The position numbers and the translations under genes were made by a program. From assembly GCF_029962835.1 (NCBI RefSeq), contig NC_080574.1, forward strand, positions 25,642,001-25,706,000: a stretch of DNA of 64,000 nucleotides. Reading direction: 5' to 3'. Positions 10,861 through 25,133 of this stretch are shown piece by piece; position 1 is the first letter of the stretch; the number at the start of each line of letters is the position of its first letter. Source of the stretch: Magnolia sinica (lineage: Eukaryota; Streptophyta; Magnoliopsida; Magnoliales; Magnoliaceae). The notes below the pieces were generated by a model. That model did no database searches. It saw nothing but the letters and a program-made list of their open reading frames with translations, and was not told the DNA's origin.

Positions 10861-12990
10861 CTTAAATTTATTTGCAAGAACTGAATTTAAAATACAAGAG
10901 GCAAAATAAAGAAATTGAAACTAAGCAACATAGTAATCACAATATTAATTAGTCTTATTTTAATATTTTATTGCCCATTATGTTGAGTAGAATATGGAGT
11001 AGTACCTCGTGAATAAATTTATTACATTCACAAAAATTATCGGAATCCTTCAAAGTCCATTCACCACCTCACCTTTAAGGACTTTCACTCTTTTCAATTG
11101 ATTTTTTACTTCATTTTTAGAAATAATGAATTTAGAAAGTGCTCAATCTTTAAATTTTATCAAGTACATACATACACGTATAGATTAATCGGAAATGATA
11201 GTACTATATTTTTTACCTTATCTAGTTAGAGTTTCTTTAAGATCATATATATCATAGTAATTTAATCCTAATAACTCAGAATTTCTTTATACAATAGAAA
11301 AAAAAAATCTGCTTACCTTGGACTGGAAGCAAGATTCATACTTTTCAAATGCATTGTTTTCTAAACTAGGGAATACACCATAAGTAGGTATATTTCTAAT
11401 AGATTTGACATTCATGTGACGTCTACCATGCCACAAAGAGACAAATACAATATGTAAGTAGAAATAATTTTATTCAATTCAACGTTTAGTTTGAACATAC
11501 CAAGTTCATGATTTGTATAAATCTAATCCTTTGTAATAGTGATCAACTCATAAATATATGTCAACTTCTCCATGTGCAAAGTTGTCTAAGACCAAGTTCT
11601 TGCAGATGTCCAGAACATGAAGAACAATGGCTAATATAATAGCTTTTCCTAAGGTAAATATAAATTCCACATTTCCCTATTCAACCACGTTTGTAGTAAC
11701 AGTGTTGCCCATCTGAATCTTACTATAGGTTATACCCTCTTCATATGATTTAAACTAGTGTCTATCATAACACACACGTATATTATCACCCACATTAATC
11801 CACCACCCATTTCATGGTCCCAATTTGATCATATTAACCTCCATGATAACTACTACAATAGGTGGCTCCTCGGTCAGATTTACTTGAGATATGTTTTTTT
11901 TTTTTTAAAAAGAAAAAAAAAAAATTTTTAAAAACTTTGATTTTTTTGAGTCAGTTTTAGGTTATTGAGTTTTCCCTTAAACTTAAAATTTTCATTTTTC
12001 TTGTTCAACAATTTGATTTTTGAAACTTCATCATTTGATTACCCATTTTTATCTTAAAGCCTTGCCTATCCCTCGATATGAAGATGAATGATGAAAGGTG
12101 GCTTTAGAATCTTTTTAAGATTAGGGTAATTTTTAGATAATTGCAGCCACTCGAAGGATTTCATCTAGTTTAATCCCTTCACAGATAATCTAATAAACTA
12201 TCAATTTCAATTTGTTTGTCTGCTAAGTTACAAACTTGTTATCTACCATTTGGTATCTAAAATACTCACTAATTGCATTTTTTCACACCCACTTCTTCTG
12301 TCATATATGTTCACTAAGTTAATTTTCGAAACATCATTTAATTCCTTATTTTTATCCTATATCCTTGCTTCTTTCTCGATACGAAGATGAATTAAGATGC
12401 TTTCTATGGATAACTCATTAATTTTATGATGAATAGTGTTTTAAAATCTTTTCAACATGGATATAATTTTTCAATGACTACCATCATTAAGAGTTTATCT
12501 AGTTTAATCCCCTCACAAATGATCTAATGAACTATCAAATTCAATTTGTTTGTTTGCTGAGTTACACACTTGTCATCTACCATTTGATATGCCTACTAAC
12601 TGCATATTTTTTTTAGCCTGTTTTCTTATGTTTTATACTTCCTTTTCAAAGAAACCATATTTTAGTGAAGTAGAATAATTATAGAACACGTCATATGGTG
12701 GATTCGAAAGTGCAACGACTACAGGATTTTTGCATAGATAATCATCTTTATCCCACTTCTAACGGACAACAGATAGCTCCAGTTCATGCAAATCCGGCTT
12801 CAGGAATTTATTGCATAAGTCGCCTGAAGCATGGTGAGGTACAAGAACATTTCTTCCTCCACTTTTTATGATGTTGCCCATAGAAAATTTCCAAATGAAT
12901 TAACTTATTGTAGTTCGAGGAGTTTCCTGAGCTCATAGGAGCCATCTATCTTCAAACTTGTTGAATCAAATGTAGGGAAATAAACTCAAA

Positions 12991-14078
12991 CATAAATAAA
13001 TCAATGAAGATTTAGAACTTCATCACGCTCTTTGATGATTGCAAAAGCAATAGAAAATTGCCCATGTATCTAAATTTCTAGCTAGAACGAAACATAAAAG
13101 TAGTCATTGTCTTTGAGATAGTTTGCGCTCTTAGTTGTTTTGACCATTACAGTAGGCTCTTTATGCATTATCCTTAGGATATATACAACACCTAGCCTAT
13201 ATTTAATCCCCGGCATGCACAAGCCATAGAAAACCTAACACCACCACTCTTCCTTCGTATACTTAGTTATTAGAGACGATGGAATGTGTTAACCCTAGAG
13301 CAAGAGAAACTTCCAATCTTAAGTGTAAAATAGCTCATTACAAATCTTAAGATGCACAAAACCGCTTGTTATCATAATGTGGGCGCACTCCAAAAATCAA
13401 GAGATGTTTCTCAAAAATGGATGCAGTCTTATGCAAGTGACTCCGACAAGATTAAGCCCATCCGATTAAGCTTATCATGGTTGGATCCGCACACACCACC
13501 ACGCATGAGTATCGTGCATTCGCACCCAGTTGACTGATTTTCCCTAAAGGCTGGCCTTGCACATGCGTGAGGAATTGAACACAATGTAGTACTTTGAAAA
13601 AGGTTCCGGTGAAAATGCTTTATAAGCACTTCTCACTCCCTCTCCTTATCCAATGTGGAGATTAGATTAATGTTTTGCACTGAGGTATTTCAAAACAACA
13701 TCCCCAAACTCACTAACAATCGACCCAAACCATCCTCTAACAAAGTGCAATCGAAGAAATAACAGTATCCTCTGCAATGGTTGGCCTTGCACATCCACAT
13801 CTTCATTAGCAAAGATAATAAAAAAGATCTACACCATAAAACTGCCAAGGATTTCATTGTTGCATGTAACATGAATCATATAGGCAAATGCAAAGTATTA
13901 TAAGATAAGTTCACAGAAACTGTATTACATACAACCCCAATATCATATCACAGAAACATTAATACAAACAATCTCGAACATCATATCATCTAAAACACAA
14001 CAACTTTAAATCCAACCTTCTGGAAGAAATGTCGGAAAACAATAATGCAGCTCTCCTTTATCTCACATAAATGAAAAT
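12991..14078. other. Non-coding 3' flank and 3' UTR region of OPR-A
   Basis: This stretch separates the copia relic from the OPR-A stop codon and is closely similar to 24790-25917 and 47960-49050. The 250 bases next to the stop probably include the 3' UTR (inferred from position). I see no clear gene. Shadow frames such as 13352-13537 are not conserved as proteins. Confidence 0.55.
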
Positions 14079-15879
<1,801 letters not shown>

Positions 15880-16039
15880 TTAGATCAAATTACTTCAACG
15901 ACAATTGAGATGGGGGAGGCCTTCATGTCCTGATAAACCAACAAAAGCATCAACCCAATGATTGAGTAGCAAGAAGATGAGAAATACAAAAAATAGAAAC
16001 ATTTCCACTTGTTGAAGAGAAACAAAAGGGTTCCAGAGC

Positions 16040-16388
16040 TCAATCTGCTGATTAGCGCTTTACAGTACACACATAAGGACCGTTCAAAAAAAAAAAAGGA
16101 GACCCATATAAGAAGGTTCCATTTTAAGGGCCCATGGACATCTGCTGCATACTTTCCAGGTGCAGGTCTCTCAATATCATTTCTAGAGTGCAACAGTGCA
16201 AGGTTAGGTTGGATCTGAGGATCAACCGGAGCCCAAACCAACCTCAAGAAGACCCAGCTCATGCTGATTAGAGCTTTACATTAGACCCATGAAGGACCGT
16301 TCAAAAAAACAATAAAAAATAGACCCAACCATTAAGGATCCATTTTAAGGGCACGGACATTTGCTGCATACTTTCCTGGTGCAGTACG
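16040..16388. repeat. Tandem duplication in OPR intron 3 (unit 1, second copy cut off)
   Basis: A block starting near ctgattagcgctttacag, running through a poly-A stretch and 'tccattttaaggg', is repeated with offset of about 220 bp. OPR-B (27910-28347) and OPR-C (about 51010-51440) have the same two-copy block. In OPR-A the second copy stops at about 16388, which marks the truncation point. Confidence 0.75.
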
Positions 16389-19037
16389 TGCAAAGTGCAA
16401 AGTGTGTCATCTACCACCACTACAACTATACTGCCCACGTGCTAGAACATGCAACCCGAGTATCACGTCCTTGAAACACTTGAAGTAAGAGTACTCTTCA
16501 CACGTTCTTATATAAATCACAAATTTCTTTTTTTTACATTTCCAATGTGGGACAAAGCACACACTGCAGTTTTACATTCAAAATTTTCAAAAAGCATTTT
16601 GGCATGAAATTCACAAAAATTTGAAAATTTAATATATTTTTTTTTCCAAAAAACAACTGATTTTCAACAATAGCAAGGACTCATTAGGTTACACGGACCT
16701 AAATGAAGGGAAAACACAAATACCATCCAACACGTATACGACTCTCAAAAGTCATCAATGGTAAGCATTCAATCCCGGCTGTTTCCCATAGTGTGGTAGT
16801 GTGGTCCACTTGAGTTTTGGATATGCTTTAATTCTAGGTATATTCCCTACAATGAGCCGCAAGAAGTATGGCAACATGAATAGAACACATACATCATGGT
16901 GGGCCCCACGGAGTGCTGACGCCACGTAGCTACCTGGTGTTGGGGTCTCCATGCAATCCGCATCAAGCAGGGCCCGCCTTACTGAATTGCATCTTTCCCA
17001 AAATGGAGGTGGTGGTTCAGCCGTTTCGGTTCTTAACTACTACTGTTTAAATGCAAAGACAGACCGCTCTTACTCTGCTCGCCGTCAGTGTCGCATGTGC
17101 CCAAGATCTGGACCGTTCACCTGTTGGGCTCCACCGTACATGTATCACGGTTCCAAACACAGGATGCTAAGATTGAAAATCACAAAAATGAACAATAGTC
17201 GACGTGCCGCTTAGAGTTATCACACGTGCGAGAAATCTCGTACAATAATCAGATGTGGCCGCTGAGGACATGCCCTCGTCAAGAAAAATGGACGGTTAGA
17301 AAATATTACTGAAGTATTCGTTCTCTTACGTCACTTCTTGCAGCAGAAATTCGGCGTGATAGGCAGTCAGACCGCAGACGCTAGAAATTGCTTAAAGGTT
17401 GCTTGGTAAGAAATTCACATTGTCCATCCATTTCTCTCTTGAACTAGTCCACATGATATTTATGCCATCCAAACCATTCATACCATGATGCAAATTTCCT
17501 GGGCCCGCAACTGGAAAATCTTGGGAATTATGGATTGGCTAGTGACCCTGCCGCTAGCCATTGGCTAGTGGTCTGTGCTCCATGGCCCCACCATGATGTA
17601 TGTGTTTCATCCATGCCATCCTCCGTTTTTCCATGGCATAAGCACAAAAATGAGGTAATCAAAATATCAAGTGGACCGCATAGTTTTGATTAAACTCCTA
17701 CCATTAAAAACTTTTTCGGGTTTGCAAAAGTTTTGGATCAAGTTGATACGTATTTTAGATGTCAAATAAACACTACACTCGACCTAGGAGGTTTTAAACG
17801 GTGGACATTCAATTTCTACTGTTTTCCGATGGTGTGGCCCAAATGGAATTTAGATCTTCCTCATTTTTGGGATCAAGCCCTAAAATGATCTTTAAAAATG
17901 AATGTACAGTGTGGATAAAACACATACATCATGGTAGGGCCACAGAGCACCGATCACTAGCCAATCGGCGTCCAAAATCTTGTAGTCTCGCTGGCTCACT
18001 TTTGGACACAAAACAGAAAAGAGAGAAAAAAAAAAAAAAAGTGACAGATTCAGAACCCCAGAAGAGTATTGCTGTGAATGCAGCCGCAGATCTGTCTAGA
18101 TTCATTCTAACCCATCGCTGTCCATCTAACGAGCCCCAAGGGAGAAAGATCCCAGGCGGACCTTTTCAGTCTAACGTGGAAGTTGACTGAGGCAGATATA
18201 AAGAGCGAATGAAATAGGCTAACGTCACGGCCAACGTCACACTACCGGGTATTTTTGTTGTGGGGAGTCATTACATACTATGGCTGCGTGTACGACGCTT
18301 GATACACCGGCGCCATGAAATTGTATTCTTCAATTAAATCTGACGGTGCAGATTATGCACACACAATCTTTTATAATAGGAAGATTATACGCAACCGGCA
18401 TCTCGCCGCATATACAAGGCGAATTACCTATGCCCCTGCAGGAAGTTTCGATTGGCAGAGGCTATATGGGACCCGCTATGATGTTAGTGACATATATATC
18501 CACTCCGTTCATCGGTTTCTTAAGGTAATAGTAGCATGAGATCTTAAAAATTAGGAAGATCTAAAACTCAGGTGGGCCACACAACTGTAAACGCTAAGAA
18601 TGGAAATTCCCAACTGTTGAAACTTTCTTGGAGCCCACCATTATGTAATACCATCCAAAATGTTTATAAGGTTATTTCCATTGAAACGAAATGAAAACAA
18701 AAATTTTAGATTGATTTGAAGCTTTTGTGACCTAGAGAAGGTTTCAATGGTGGCCATTTAATCTCCACTTTTTCGGTTGAGTCTTGGATCTGCCTCAAGT
18801 GGGCCATACCATTGGGTAAAATGGGATGAGATGGCAACCATAAATTTCTATTGGGGTCACTAGGGTGTGTATCTTTCATCAAACCCTTTGGACCAACCTT
18901 GATCAAGCACAAATAAAAGAAACCAGCTTCTTCAAAAAATGAAGCAAAAAATGAAGCCGAACACATTAAAGCATTCTGTTTTGTACGTACAGTTAAATAA
19001 AAGTTCTCACTTAATGATTACTGTGTATTTACACCAT
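16389..19037. other. Non-homologous filler between units 1 and 2
   Basis: This 2.6 kb replaces the expected rest of OPR intron 3, exons 3-1, the promoter, repeat R and about 2.4 kb of unit 2 flank. It contains TE-like fragments, including a MITE at 17560-17965 and a 'cacgtagctacctggtgttgg' end near 16922 that also occurs near 63181. Frames such as 17801-18190 run across the MITE and look fortuitous. No OPR exon is visible. Confidence 0.6.
17560..17965. mobile_element. MITE with inverted ends ATTGGCTAGTG
   Basis: The left end reads attggctagtggtctgtgct and the right end is its near-complement (gcaccgatcactagccaat). The match continues inward through catgatgtatgtgtttcat and atgaaacacatacatcatg-like text. 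Length is about 406 bp, with no coding capacity. No clear target-site duplication is visible, so the class is unresolved. Confidence 0.75.
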
Positions 19038-19837
19038 TTAAAACTCAGGTGGGTCAAACCATTTAAAATGGTGTTAAATATATCTAAAACATATAAAAGC
19101 ACTTGGTGGACCATACAAGTTTTAGATATGGTTGAAACTCGGTATGACTCCTCGTCCAAGTGGGACACACTATATCGTCAGGATGTTTGAAACACATCTC
19201 AATGATCTTATAAATGGTCATGAAGTTTTCAATGGGTGGGTAACCCTAAACTATTCTATGGTGTGGCCCATTTATGTCTTGGATTGACCTTATTTTTAGG
19301 CTCATGGCCCAGCATAGAATGGTGCATCTGATTGATGGTGTGGATTTCCAACATACATCACGGTGGGGCCACACAACTCAATCTTGGGAAGCTCCCATAA
19401 GGTCGACCTCATAGTTACATTTCCCTGCACATATATACATATGCGCGCGCGCACACACACACAAACAAAATCATAGCACAAGTTGGATATGTGATTAGCA
19501 TACCTGCAAACCCACCCAATTACTAACTAAGCTCAAACTAACATCACAAACGCACCCACACCCATTTTAGCTATGCCCATACCTAGCCATATCAGGCCGA
19601 GATCCAATATCTTTGAGGCCTATTTGACCCATTGACATCCGTCTTGATGAGTAGAGCGGCCTACATGTTGTCCATTTGTATAATTAGTTATATGATGCTA
19701 TATAGATCTAAATGCATTAGAGTGCAATTAGAAAAAAGACGAGAGTACACATAAGTTGTTCACATACATGCCTGTGACCTTTTCTTTTTCTTTTTTTTCT
19801 TTTTTTTTTTAGAGAGGAGTTATTGGTGCTGAATAGG
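19038..19837. repeat. Unit 2 flank (shortened)
   Basis: Homologous to 8246-8940 and to the same block in unit 3. It starts abruptly at about 19038 with actcaggtgggtc. The R repeat and the first 2.4 kb of the flank are absent from unit 2. It contains a short alternating CG/CA run at about 19443-19463. No gene. Confidence 0.75.
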
Positions 19838-20007
19838 TGACAACCCTAAAATGGTAATAAGAATTTGAATTCTCTCTCACACCCTAATACAAAGTAGAGA
19901 CCTCTTTATATATATAAAATTATGAATATATGTTAAAAATGATTTAGACGAGAATTTCATTACAATAAAAATGACAGTGGTTTTGAATATTTGAATTTGA
20001 ATTTGTC

Positions 20008-20301
20008 TCATCTCTTTACATGCCCCATCCAACCTAATATACTATCATGAATATGAATATTGACTTTAAACCAAACATCATGAAATCTAGTGATTGACAA
20101 TACTCTAATGAAGTCATCAACAAGTTGGTCCGTTGTGGAGATAAATCGAACATCAAAAGCTACTTTTAAAACCTTATCTCGAATAAAGTGAAAGTCAATT
20201 TCCACATGCTTGGTTTGAACATGAAAAATTGGGTTGGTCATAAAATATGTTACGCTAATGTTATCACAAAAGTATAGGTGGCTTCGGAAAAAAGATACCA
20301 A
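20008..20301 (-). pseudogene. Copia RNase H remnant, unit 2
   Basis: Reads CDNISVTYFMTNPIFHVQTK then HVEIDFHFIRDKV. It is orthologous to 8988-9419 and shorter because of a different stop. Confidence 0.85.
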
Positions 20302-20543
20302 ATTCTTGAAGGAGAGACTACAACCAAATTAATTTGGTTGTAGCACTTGCAACCACATAGTACTCAGCTATTGTGCGCTTTGTGCTCGAGCGCACAATAG
20401 TTTGTTATTCGCAGAAACTCCAACATATAAGGTTAGAGCCCATAAAGATAGTATAATCTCCAGTAGATTTAAAATCATTGGGGCAATTGACCTAGTCTGC
20501 ATCTAAGTGGGCAAGTAAAGTGAAGAGAGTTGTTTTGATAAAA

Positions 20544-20798
20544 TTATAAACTATAAGTTAATGAAGTTTTTAGGTACCAAAAGATTCTCTTAATTGTTGC
20601 TCGGTGAATTGTGGACCAATGCATGAATTGACAAACTTTGCTGACACTATATGCAATGTCCAGTTGGGTAAGTGTCAAGTATAATAGTGCCCCAACAGTA
20701 CTTCTATATAGTGTAGCATCATTAAGGGGTTTGTTAGATGTGACAAATAATTTGGTTGATGGTGCCATGGGAGTGGAGATTGACTTTAATTCATTCAT
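20544..20798 (-). pseudogene. Copia RT C-terminal remnant, unit 2
   Basis: Reads LYRSTVGALLYLTLTQLDIA and SVSKVCQFMH. It has the same length and end points as the unit 1 remnant. Confidence 0.87.
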
Positions 20799-21095
20799 AT
20801 GAGTTTGACAAAGGATGTCAACAATGTACTTCCATTGAGAGTTTTCAAATATCTTAGAATGAAGGCATACTTTACATTGAACATAAATGACATCATCACT
20901 TAGTTGAATTTTTTATACCACTAGCTAAAAGATTGTTTAAGTCCATATAAGAACTTTAAAAGCTTATATATTTTATACTTTTAATATGATTCTATAAACC
21001 CTTATATTTCAATTCACCATTTAAAAATACAGTTTTAATATTCATTTGGTGAATTAGAAGACTTAATAAAAGTAATGACAATCAAAATATGAACG

Positions 21096-21578
21096 TGTTA
21101 GACGTAGGCCAATGGGGCCCACTGGTGAGCAATCACTAGTGGGTGGGTCCCATATATTTAGGCTTCTTCTGGCCTTTTCCTTTTTGTTGAGATTTCAAAT
21201 TCATTGTTGAATTTGATTTTGGATAGGAGATGGGGAGAGGACTGGATAATCTGGTCTCATCATATTTCCTTCCTTTCCTATATAAAGGGATACCTTTTCT
21301 CTCGTAAAAGGTAATCAATCATAAGAAATACCGAGAGTATACTGAGAGAGATATAGTGTGCACAGTAATCTGTCCATTTTGGCTTGTCCTTGGGACGATC
21401 TAATCCATAGATCGTGATCCGGGGCTATTTATACCGTTGGATTAGAGGTGTGAATAGATCCATCTGCTCCAGTAGTAGATAGGCGGTCCGTTGAAGCATT
21501 AATCTTCTACTTTGCGAGGGTTCCAAAACTCATGTAGACCGTCAGATCTTAAGGGCTCACCTTCCGCACTTCCCCACA
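21096..21578. mobile_element. Solo LTR (483 bp) with 5-bp target duplication GAACG
   Basis: The insert starts TGTTAGACG and ends CCCCACA. It is flanked by GAACG at 21091-21095 and 21579-21583. Units 1 and 3 have the uninterrupted sequence, so they act as empty sites. A TATA-like ctatataaagg lies near 21279, suggesting plus-strand orientation. Next to it, about 110 bp around the insertion point is tandemly duplicated (second copy from about 21673), and the LTR sits in the first copy. Confidence 0.93.
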
Positions 21579-21958
21579 GAACGGATATCAACTTAGAAGT
21601 AGGAGCGTATGAATCAACATGATCAACTCTTACCTACTAATTTCGACAATCAAAATATTTTTTAATTAATTAGACAATCAAAATATGAACGGATATCGTC
21701 TTAGAAGTAGGAGAGTATGAATCAAAGTAATCAACTCTTAGCTACTAACTTAAATACATATTTTTCAACTAATTCATCAGCCTTACGTTTCTTTTTTAAT
21801 ATTAATTTTTTTTCTTTAAAGGATAGGTCAATTAATTTTTACATGTTATTAGTTCTAATAGATTTTATCTCAATATTTGTGACAGCTTGTTTCTAAAATA
21901 TAGCATCATGTGAGTACATAGTATAAGTATATTCAAATGTGACAGGGTTACCTTCTAG

Positions 21959-22234
21959 TTAGGTTAGAAATACATGAAAATCAAAACCATGGTCCTTGGC
22001 AACCCTAAGCCATATACTTTTTTTGATTTTTGGTTTAGAGTGAGGTTCTTCTAGGCCTACAGGATTCGAGTTAGAAAACTCATCTATTTTTACAGAAGAG
22101 GGACCCCTATTAGAATAACCCCTACTGTTATTTAATTTATAAAGAAATGTACTTTCATAAAACTCTGCATCTTTATATTCTATTATAATATTTTCGCCAA
22201 TATCTAGGAATTTGCAAGCAATTATTACATTCAT
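21959..22234 (-). pseudogene. Copia integrase C-terminal region and linker, unit 2
   Basis: This is the best preserved copy of this region. It reads ACKFLDIGENIIIEYKDAEF then YESTFLYKLNN, like the end of the copia integrase, followed by the Ser-rich linker SSVKIDEFSNSNPVGLEEPH. Confidence 0.7.
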
Positions 22235-24272
22235 ATCCTACAAGTATATACTAAGATATTCTGATTCCTAATTTAACTTTTTTAAGATCTATTAATGCAA
22301 CATGGGCAAAACAACCCTAAAATCCACAATAACTAACAATGGGTTTTCTATCTTTCCACAATGCATTAGGGTTATCTTAAATTTATTTGCAAGAACTGAA
22401 TTTAAAATATAGGAGGCAAAATAAAGAAATCAAAACTAAGCAACATAGCATTCACGATATTAATTAGTCTTATTTTAATATTTTACTGCCCATTATGTCG
22501 AGTAGAATATGAAATAGTACCTCATGAATAATTTTATTACATTCACAAAAATTATCAAAATCCTTCAAAGTCCATTCACCACCTCACTTCCAAGGACTTT
22601 TACTCTTTTCAATTGATTTTTTACTTCTTTTTAGAAATAATGAATTTAGAAAGTGTTCCATCCTTAAATTTAATTTATCAGGTATATACATACACATATG
22701 TAGATTAATCGGAAATGATAATAATATTGTAATTTTTACCTTCTCTAGTTAGAGTTTATTTAAGATCATATATATCATAGTAATTTAATCCTAATAACTC
22801 AAAATTTCTTTATACATTAGAAAAAGATTTTCTACTTACCTTGGACTATAAGCAAGATTCATACTTCTCAAATGCATTGTTTTCTAAACTAGGGAATACA
22901 CCATAAGTAGTCATATTTCTAATAGATTTGACATTCGCATGACCTGGTCTACCATGCCACAACGAGATAAATACAATATGTAGGTAGAAATAATTTTATT
23001 CAATTCAACATTTAGTTTGAACATACCATGTTCATGATTTGTATAAATCTAATCCTTTGTAATAACGATCAAACTCATAAATATATGTGAACTTCTCCAT
23101 GTTCAAAGGTAGTCTAAGATAAAGTTCTTGCAGATGTTCGGAACATGAAGAACAATGGCTAATGTAATAGCCTTTCCTAAGGTAAATATAAATTCCACAT
23201 TTCCCTATCCAACAACGTTTGTAGTAACAATGTTGCCCATCAGAATCTTACTATAGGTTGTACCTTCTTCGTAGGTTTTAAACTAGTGCCTATCATAACA
23301 CACCTGTATATTAGCACCCATGTTAAACCACCACCCATTTCATGGTCCCAATTTGATCATATTAACCTCCATGATGACTGCTACAATAGATGGCTCCTCA
23401 GTCAGATTTACTTGAGATACAGTTTTTTATTTTTATTTTACATTGATTGTTTGAGTCAATTTTAGGTTATTGAGTTTTCCCTTAAACTTAACTTTTTCAT
23501 TCTTCTCGTTCAACAATTTGATTTTTGAAACTTCATCATTTGATTACTCATTTTTATCTTAAAGCCTTGCATGTCCACAATTTGATTTTTGAAACTTCAT
23601 CATTTCATTACTCATTTTTATCTTAAAGCCTTGCCTGTCCCTCGATATGAAGATGAACAATAATGCTTTCTATGAATAGCACATTGGTTTTATGATGAAA
23701 GGTGGTTCTAGAATCTTTTTAAGATTGGGGTAATTTTTAGATAATTGCAACCACTTGAAGGAATTCATCCAGTTTAATCCATTCATAGATAGTCTAATAA
23801 ACAATCAATTTCAATTTGTTTGTCTGCTAAGTTACAAACTTGTCATTGCAATTTTTTCACACCCACTTCTTTTGTCTTATATGTTCACTAAGTTAATTTT
23901 TGAAACATCATTTAATTCCTCATTTTTATCCTATATCCTTGTTTCTTCCTCGATACGAAGATGAATTAAGATGCTTTCTATAGATAGCTCATTAGTTTTA
24001 TGATGAATAGTGTTTTAAAATCTTTTCAATGTGGATATAATTTTTCAATAACTACCATCATTAGGAGTTTATCCAGTTTAATCCCCTCACATATGATCTA
24101 ATGAACTATCAAATTCAAATTGTTTGTTTGCTGAGTTACACACTTGTCATCTACCATTTGGTATGCCTACTAACTGCGTATTTTTTCAGCCTGTTTTCTT
24201 TTGTTTTGTACTTCCTTTTCAAAGAAACCATATTTTAGTGATGTAGAATAATTACAGAATATGTCATATGGT

Positions 24273-24521
24273 AATGTAGGGGCATTTTCATACCGGGCTC
24301 GAGTGGGGTAGCCTGTGGGATGCGGGGACACACTCAGGGGGGCGCCCCGTGTGAGGTGGGTCGCTAGTGTGAGGCAGTACACATGTGATTTGGGGCCCAC
24401 AAGGGGGGTTCGGCCAAGGTCCTAACCCATGAGATGTGGAGCCTGAGATATGAGATAAAGAGATTAATTCATCATGCCTTAATAGTTCGAGCTTTTAGAG
24501 TAAGTGGTTAATTGTCCTGCA
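24273..24521. mobile_element. 249-bp insertion with 9-bp target duplication TCATATGGT
   Basis: TCATATGGT occurs at 24264-24272 and 24522-24530. The matching place in units 1 and 3 (for example near 12690) has it once. The insert is GC-rich and contains tgtaggggcattttc near its left end and ggttaattgtcctgca at its right end, so it resembles a solo LTR or TRIM piece. The 9-bp duplication is longer than the 5 bp usual for LTR elements, so the class is open. Confidence 0.8.
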
Positions 24522-24989
24522 TCATATGGTTAATTCGAAAGTGCAACAACTATGAGATTTTTGCATAGATAATCATCTTTATCCCACTTCTAACGGACAA
24601 CAAATAGCTCTAATTCATGCAAATCCGGCTTTGGGAATTTATTGCATAAGTCGCTTGAAGCGTGGTGAGGTAGAAGAACATTTCTTCCTCCACCTTTTAT
24701 GATGTTGCCCATCGAAAGTTTCCAAATGAATCAACTTACTGTAGTTTGAGGAGTTCCGCGAGCTCATTGGAGCCATCTATCTTCAAACTTGTTGAATCAG
24801 ATGTAGGGGAATATACTCAAACAGAAATAAATCAACGAAGATTTAGAACTTCACACTCGTTGATGATTGCAAAAGCAATAGAAAATTGCCCATGTATCTA
24901 AATTTCTTGCTAGAACGAGGCATAAACGTAGTCATTGACTTTGAGATAGTTTGTGCCCTTAGTTGCTTTGACTGTTACAGTAGACTCTT

Positions 24990-25133
24990 GACGCATTATC
25001 CTTAGGATACAACGCCTAGCCTATATTTCATCCCCGGCATACATAAGCCGCAGAAAACCCAGACGCATTATCCTTAGGATACAACGCCTGGCCTATATTT
25101 CATCCACGGCATGCACAAGCCGTAGAAAACCCA
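24990..25133. repeat. 72-bp tandem duplication
   Basis: The unit starting gacgcattatccttagg at 24990-25061 is repeated at 25062-25133 with a few substitutions. Units 1 and 3 carry it once. Confidence 0.9.

Larger units (their letters stand above)
8985..12990 (-). mobile_element. Ty1/copia relic, unit 1
   Basis: Minus-strand pieces appear in copia order: gag (about 12990-11990), GAG-pre-integrase (about 11480-11340), integrase C-terminal part (about 10860-10600), linker (10606-10397), reverse transcriptase C-terminal part (9898-9644) and RNase H (9419-8988). All are broken by stops. Most of the integrase core and the RT catalytic region are missing. Gag pieces include W-D-K-D-D-Y-L-C-K-N near 12750, and part of gag appears twice (about 12035-12190 and 12340-12500). 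The same relic occurs at 19838-24790 and 43940-47960, so it was present before the duplication. I could not find its LTRs. Confidence 0.85.
19838..24790 (-). mobile_element. Ty1/copia relic, unit 2
   Basis: Same decayed element as at 8985-12990: RNase H (20301-20008), RT end (20798-20544), integrase C-terminal part and linker (22234-21959), GAG-pre-integrase (about 22990-22840) and gag (about 24790-23500). It is longer than the unit 1 copy because of the solo LTR at 21096-21578 and a 249-bp insertion at 24273-24521. It is inactive. Confidence 0.85.

Noticed and set aside
17801-18190. 129-codon plus-strand frame
   Set aside because: It runs from inside a MITE into a poly-A-rich stretch and has no similarity I recognise.
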